This document shows, one piece after another, positions 59,860-64,000 of a stretch of DNA of 64,000 nucleotides. Within the stretch, counting starts at the first letter, position 1; every line of letters starts with the position of its first letter. A program made the position numbers and the translations under genes. The notes under the pieces were generated by a model, which saw nothing but the letters and a program-made list of their open reading frames with translations, ran no database searches and was not told where the DNA came from. Source of the DNA: Peromyscus leucopus (lineage: Eukaryota; Chordata; Mammalia; Rodentia; Cricetidae); the NCBI RefSeq assembly GCF_004664715.2, contig NC_051075.1, positions 35,937,495 to 36,001,494 of the forward strand, written 5' to 3'.

Positions 59860-60650
59860 CACTCTCTTATTTATTTCTGTTTGTTTGTTTGCTTGCTTGC
59901 TTGTTTGTATATCTATTTATTTATTTATTTTACACCCCACAGTTTCCCTTCCCTCCTCTTCTCCCAGCCCCTCCCCCTTAGCTCCCCTCTTCCTCCCCAA
60001 CACACATCCACTCCCCACCCACATTTCCATTCAGAAAAGGGCAGTCGTCCCATGAATATGGACAAAATGTTGCATGTCAAGTTGCAGTAAAACTAAGCAC
60101 CTCACTTTGTATTAAACTGGGCAAGGCAACCCAGTATGAGGAATACGCTCCTAAAAGCTAGCTAAAAGATTCAGAGACAGCCCATGCTCCACTGTTAGGA
60201 GTCCCACAAGAAGACCAAGCTACACAACTGTCACATATGTGAGGAGGGTCTAGGTCAGTTCTATTCAGGCTTCCTGGTGGAGGTTCAGTCTCTGTGAGCT
60301 CCTATGAGACCAGGTTAGTTGATTCTGTGGGTTTTCTTGTGATGTCCTTGACCCCTCTGGCTTCCACAATCCATCCTCCCTCTCTTCAGGATTCTCCAAG
60401 CTCAGCCTAATGTTTGACTGTGCGTCTCTGTATCTCTTTCCACCATTTGCTGGATGAAGACCCTCTGATGACAACTGGACTAGACGCCAACCTATGAGTA
60501 CAGCAGAATAACTTCTAGGCATCATTACATTGACATTTAATTCCCCTCGTTGTGTTTGACTCTATCCTAGGTCTCTAGGCCATCTCATTCTCTTCTTTAT
60601 TGTCTAACACCACCAGCTCCAAGCCTTATACTCAGCAAAGAGTCTTAGGT
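59860..60650 (-). mobile_element. L1 3' UTR
   Basis: Starts with a TTTG/CTTG/TTTA-rich tail (59877-59930), C-rich block, then 'gcatgtcaagttgcagtaaa', 'tcccacaagaagaccaagct', 'gtcttggtgtctcttcccag'-unlike text but the typical 'tgatgtccttgacccctctg' and 'tatgagtacagcagaataac' of Lx-type 3' UTR, antisense. Confidence 0.8.
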
Positions 60651-60879
60651 ACAGAAAAAGAAAAACCTATTTCTCCCAGTCCCAGAACACTACACAACTG
60701 ACTCAAGCAGATTTGATCTTGTTCTGTAGACACTGAGGAATAACCAGAGTTTGATAAGATGTCATGTTTCCTTCTGGCCTGCAAACATTCTCCCAGACTA
60801 AATTCAAAGGGGAAAGGCAGGAGAGACTGGCTTACTCTGCAGTCCCTCCTCGGCACTCTGCTCCCCGTGATTGTTCCTG

Positions 60880-60998
60880 TTCTTCTCTCCCGTCTCTTCT
60901 CTCCCTCTCCTCTCTCTTCTCTCCCTCTCCCTTCTCTCTCTTCTCTCCCTCTCACTTCTCTCCTCTCTCTTTTACTTTTCTCTCCCCTGCCCCATCCT
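60880..60998 (+). repeat. CT-rich low-complexity tract
   Basis: Irregular CTCTTCTCTCCC units. The 158-codon + frame running through it into the B1 is an artefact. Confidence 0.9.
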
Positions 60999-61162
60999 CC
61001 CCCCCTTCTCTCTTTTTGGTTTTTTGAGACAGGGTTTCTCTGTGTAGCTTTGCATCTGTCCTGGATCTCGCTCTGTAGACCAGGCTGGCCTCGAACTCAC
61101 AGAGATCAGCCTGTCTCTGCCTCCCGAGTGCTGGGATTAAAGGTGTGCACCACCACCGCCTG
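60999..61162 (-). mobile_element. B1 SINE, young
   Basis: Antisense B1 close to consensus ('acagggtttctctgtgtagc' … 'tgggattaaaggtgtgcacc') with a perfect 10-bp duplication GCCCCATCCT at 60989-60998 and 61163-61172. Same 'ctggatctcgctctgtag' variant as 33156-33330. Confidence 0.95.
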
Positions 61163-61172
61163 GCCCCATCCT

Positions 61173-62766
61173 TTCTCTTTTGTGACTAATTCATCAATGG
61201 AAATTTTAGAAATCCAGCTGTTGCCCTTTTTTTGAAAAGTAGAAGCAAGCAACCTCCCTACATCTTAAATTTCATATTTTAAGTCTGAGTGGACCCAGAT
61301 ATGTAAATTTCCTGAGTGGGGGTTGGGTTTAACATGTGGGAAGCATCTGTGACCTTTTACACCCTGTTCCATACTAGTTCATATTCTTACTCTAGTATGA
61401 AATACACATTGTATTGATGAACTTCAAGGCCTATCTCACAATAAAGAATCACTTGAAAGGCAGACTAGTATCCCAGCTCTCTACTCAACTTTTTAAACCC
61501 ATTTGAATTATGTTACTTGTAGTTTTAGTACCATTTAGACATACCTGTACACCTTGCAGTTTTAAAATTCAAGAGATTATATGTAAATCTTTTTCTTCAA
61601 GTGTATACTGCTTTTCTGCCTTTATTCATCATAAAGAGATTATTTCTGTATAACACATCTGATCTTTTGGATATTTCCTTTTGACATTGTGTCCTAGGAA
61701 TTATAACGAGGTTGGCTGTCAGGTTTACAAGATTTTAACAACTGCATCAGCTCCTCATGCTGAACCAAAAATAAAAACTCTCTGCCCAAGGCATCCTAGT
61801 GATGTTTTGGAATAAATTCCAATTGCATAATTCCTGTATTATTCCTCGGGTGAGGGAATGAAAGGGTGTAGAACACAGTGTCTTTGCCAGGAAGTATTGA
61901 GAGCAGAGGGTGCAGGCAAGATCTGCATGGTTTACCCTCCAATGAACAGACTTTCAAATGTCCTTGTCACATGCTGCTGCAACTCAGGTGTTTATCGGAA
62001 AGCTGGTGCTATCTCAAAGTAGAAATACAATTTTAGGTGCAAGAAACATCAAGTAAAGTGAAAGGAGGGATTCATTCAGAAAGATTGCAGTTGACCTAAG
62101 CTGTAAATAGGTTTGAAAATCCTTGAAAGACTAGAAAGGCCGTGAGGTGAGTGGATGTGAGACTGCTCCTGGCTGACTTCTATCTCATTCTGTTACTCTC
62201 TATGGGACTTCAAAAATGTTACCCACCACAGATGCTACATAACAAAGATGTACTGAAGCATATATTATTTTACCAAAATTAACAGGTTATAAGTGATTAT
62301 GACAATAAATGAAGCAATCATGCTTTTTGTCCAGGTTGGCGGCAGGAAATCAAAGGCCTTGTTTCTAAAGCACGACTCAGGAAGTCTGATATTGGGTTTC
62401 CATACGTCATGCTGACTATTTAATTGCAAGTTCTTTTTTAATTAATGGAACCAATTTGTTCCACGTAAAAATGCACCCTTAGTAAGATTTCTTGGATTTG
62501 TGTTTGAGGTGTCAGTCACAATTCATATGGTCTATCAATAACATCTAATGATATTCCAAAGAAATCGAGAAAGAAGCATATAAGTCATATTTAAGAATAT
62601 TCACCCCCAGTAGTTATGAATGCTTTAAAACAGCATAAATGTAGAAAACATAAGATTGTTAGTAACTTGTGGGATGTATAAGTATATTAATACATACTTG
62701 GGTTATTGAAAATATTCTTCTCTATTCATGTGCACACACATTTTTATATTTATATCAATAGATAAA
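61173..62766. other. Single-copy DNA
   Basis: 1.6 kb free of recognised repeats and of coding potential; a reasonable place to look for conserved noncoding sequence by alignment. Confidence 0.55.
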
Positions 62767-63246
62767 TGTAAACAAATTTCTAAAGGGTCTTATTAAATAA
62801 AAAACATGGAGCCAGATATTTGGGTTAAAGCCTTAGAGAGATCAGGGAAATACTGAAAGTCACAAGCTAACCTCACCTCACCAACTCCACAGCTTCCAAA
62901 AAGCACTAATTCCTGTCTACCCAGGCTTATATGCTTTGTTTTTCTGCCCTCTTACTGGCTCTTAACCCAGCTACCTCATTTCCTCTTCCTACACAGCTCT
63001 GTCACTGTCTGTCAGTCTGTACAGACCTCCAGGTCTCTATGGTTGGTACTGGGATTAAAGGCGTGTGTCACCACGTTTGGCTCTGTTCCTTAGTGTGTCT
63101 TTGAATACTCAGAGATTCTGCCTGCTAAGAGATTAAGGGTGTGTGCTTCCAGACTTCTTTGTTTACTTAAAATGGCTGGCCTCCCCCCACCACCACCATC
63201 TCTAGGCAAGTTTTATTTATCAACGCACAAATAAAATATCACCACA
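62767..63246 (-). mobile_element. LTR, class II ERV, family B
   Basis: TGTAAACAAATTTC … ATATCACCACA, with both B1-like pieces ('gggattaaaggcgtgtgtca', 'agagattaagggtgtgtgct'). Flanks GATAAA/GACACA match at four of six positions, so the duplication is decayed. More diverged than 26259 and 56869. Confidence 0.85.
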
Positions 63247-63874
63247 GACACATATCAGAATGTTAACAGTGATTTTTGTTACCCACAATACTGTGGTGAG
63301 GACTGATTTTTATTCTCCTTAGTTCTTTTATATCTCTAAAATAAGAAAACATTGCCTTAATTATAAAATATAATGTTCTTAGTTTGACTGCTGTTCTTTT
63401 TTATTTATGAAGCAAAACATTCAGAGACATATAAAGAAAAATGTTTTATGAGTGGAGAGTTAGAGATTGGAAATGTTTTACTTGGTGAACTTGCTCTCTT
63501 GGATGAGTCAGTACTGCATAGGAACGTGAATAAAGTATTTATTTAAAGGGCAAATCACTTTATTTATAAAGCTATAAATTCTATCTACCAATAAATTGCT
63601 TTGTGAGTCTCATAAAGACATCCATAACTCTTCCATGCCAACAAACCAATCAGACTTTAAGATTCTCATACCTAATATAGTGAGGAGGGGGGAGTAGCAA
63701 GGCTGGGCTTGCTGTCTTTGTGTAGGAGAATCATGATGACTTTGGAGCTACATGGGGAGTAATAACAGTGCTGATAATGAATCCTGACGACCATGTGTGT
63801 AATGAAAGCTCACCACACCACAGCACAGGGCAGTGTTTTAGCTGTTCTGTTTTCAGATCCTTTTTATCTTTGCT
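63247..63874. other. Single-copy AT-rich DNA
   Basis: Nothing recognised. Confidence 0.5.
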
Positions 63875-64000
63875 ACCCTGTGAGGCAGATGTTTGTCAGC
63901 ATCGTCACACTACAGAGAGACTGTTAAGGTGCTGAGAAGTTAATGGATTAGAGATGGCACCACTAATAAATAACAGAGTTGGATTGGGGGCCCTTGTTTT
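63875..64000 (-). mobile_element. MIR SINE, running off the window
   Basis: 'ctgtgaggcagatgtttgtc', 'agagagactgttaaggtgct', 'taacagagttggattggggg' follow the antisense MIR order. Confidence 0.65.

Noticed and set aside
60759..61235. 158-codon + strand open frame
   Set aside because: Made of CT-rich low complexity followed by an antisense B1, a frequent source of spurious frames ('FETGFLCVALHLSWISLCRPG').

Overview
The window is nuclear DNA of a muroid rodent. The evidence is the mix of B1, B2, ID and RSINE1/B4 SINEs, Lx-type and younger rodent L1, MT/ORR1-type MaLR LTRs, and class II (6-bp target duplication) solo LTRs. The B1 variant, with a 'cctggatctcgctctgtag' block on the antisense strand, and the LTR families look more cricetid (hamster, vole, deer mouse) than Mus. 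That is an inference from memory of these families and was not searched.

I find no functional protein-coding gene, no tRNA or rRNA gene and no CRISPR. Open frames over about 100 codons fall in simple repeats or L1/SINE sequence. The only gene-derived sequence is a broken retrocopy of TGFBR1 (minus strand, 21890-22235). The window is best read as intergenic or intronic, with AT-rich single-copy DNA interrupted by nested retroelements.

Layout. 1-3.7 kb: B2, then an old L1 carrying a solo LTR and a young L1. 4-9.8 kb: mostly single-copy, with a GA microsatellite and an RSINE1. 9.9-11.9 kb: a MaLR containing an LTR containing another LTR, then an L1 3' end. 12.9-16.5 kb: old L1, a purine microsatellite and a twin-primed (5'-inverted) L1 carrying an LTR and a B1. 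17-21 kb: mostly single-copy, with MIR and MT LTR. 21.3-22.9 kb: TGFBR1 retrocopy beside a 5' LTR and lysine-tRNA-type primer-binding site of a truncated class II ERV. 25.8-31.7 kb: MaLRs, solo LTR, serial L1 insertions, and a two-LTR ORR1-like element inside an RSINE1. 33-36 kb: B1, RSINE1, ORR1 LTR, solo LTR. 36.9-37.3 kb: single-copy stretch with four octamer-like motifs. 38-46.5 kb: dense L1 with RSINE1, solo LTR, MaLR, and a local duplication flanked by an inverted repeat. 47-52.7 kb: ID, B2, L1, a 62-bp Z-DNA-prone tract, a GC-rich degenerate tandem block with a G20 run, and several microsatellites. 53-57.3 kb: MaLR with exact target duplication, ancient L1, a second tiny twin-primed L1, B1, solo LTR. 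57.3-64 kb: mostly single-copy, with L1, B1, a fourth copy of one LTR family, and a terminal MIR.

Three class II LTR families recur: A (2159, 22422), B (13803, 26259, 56869, 62767) and C (10115, 35412, 39910). Families A and B carry pieces of B1 SINEs in the U3 region ahead of their TATA-like boxes. Repeat family names are from memory; boundaries with exact target-site duplications are read directly from the sequence.
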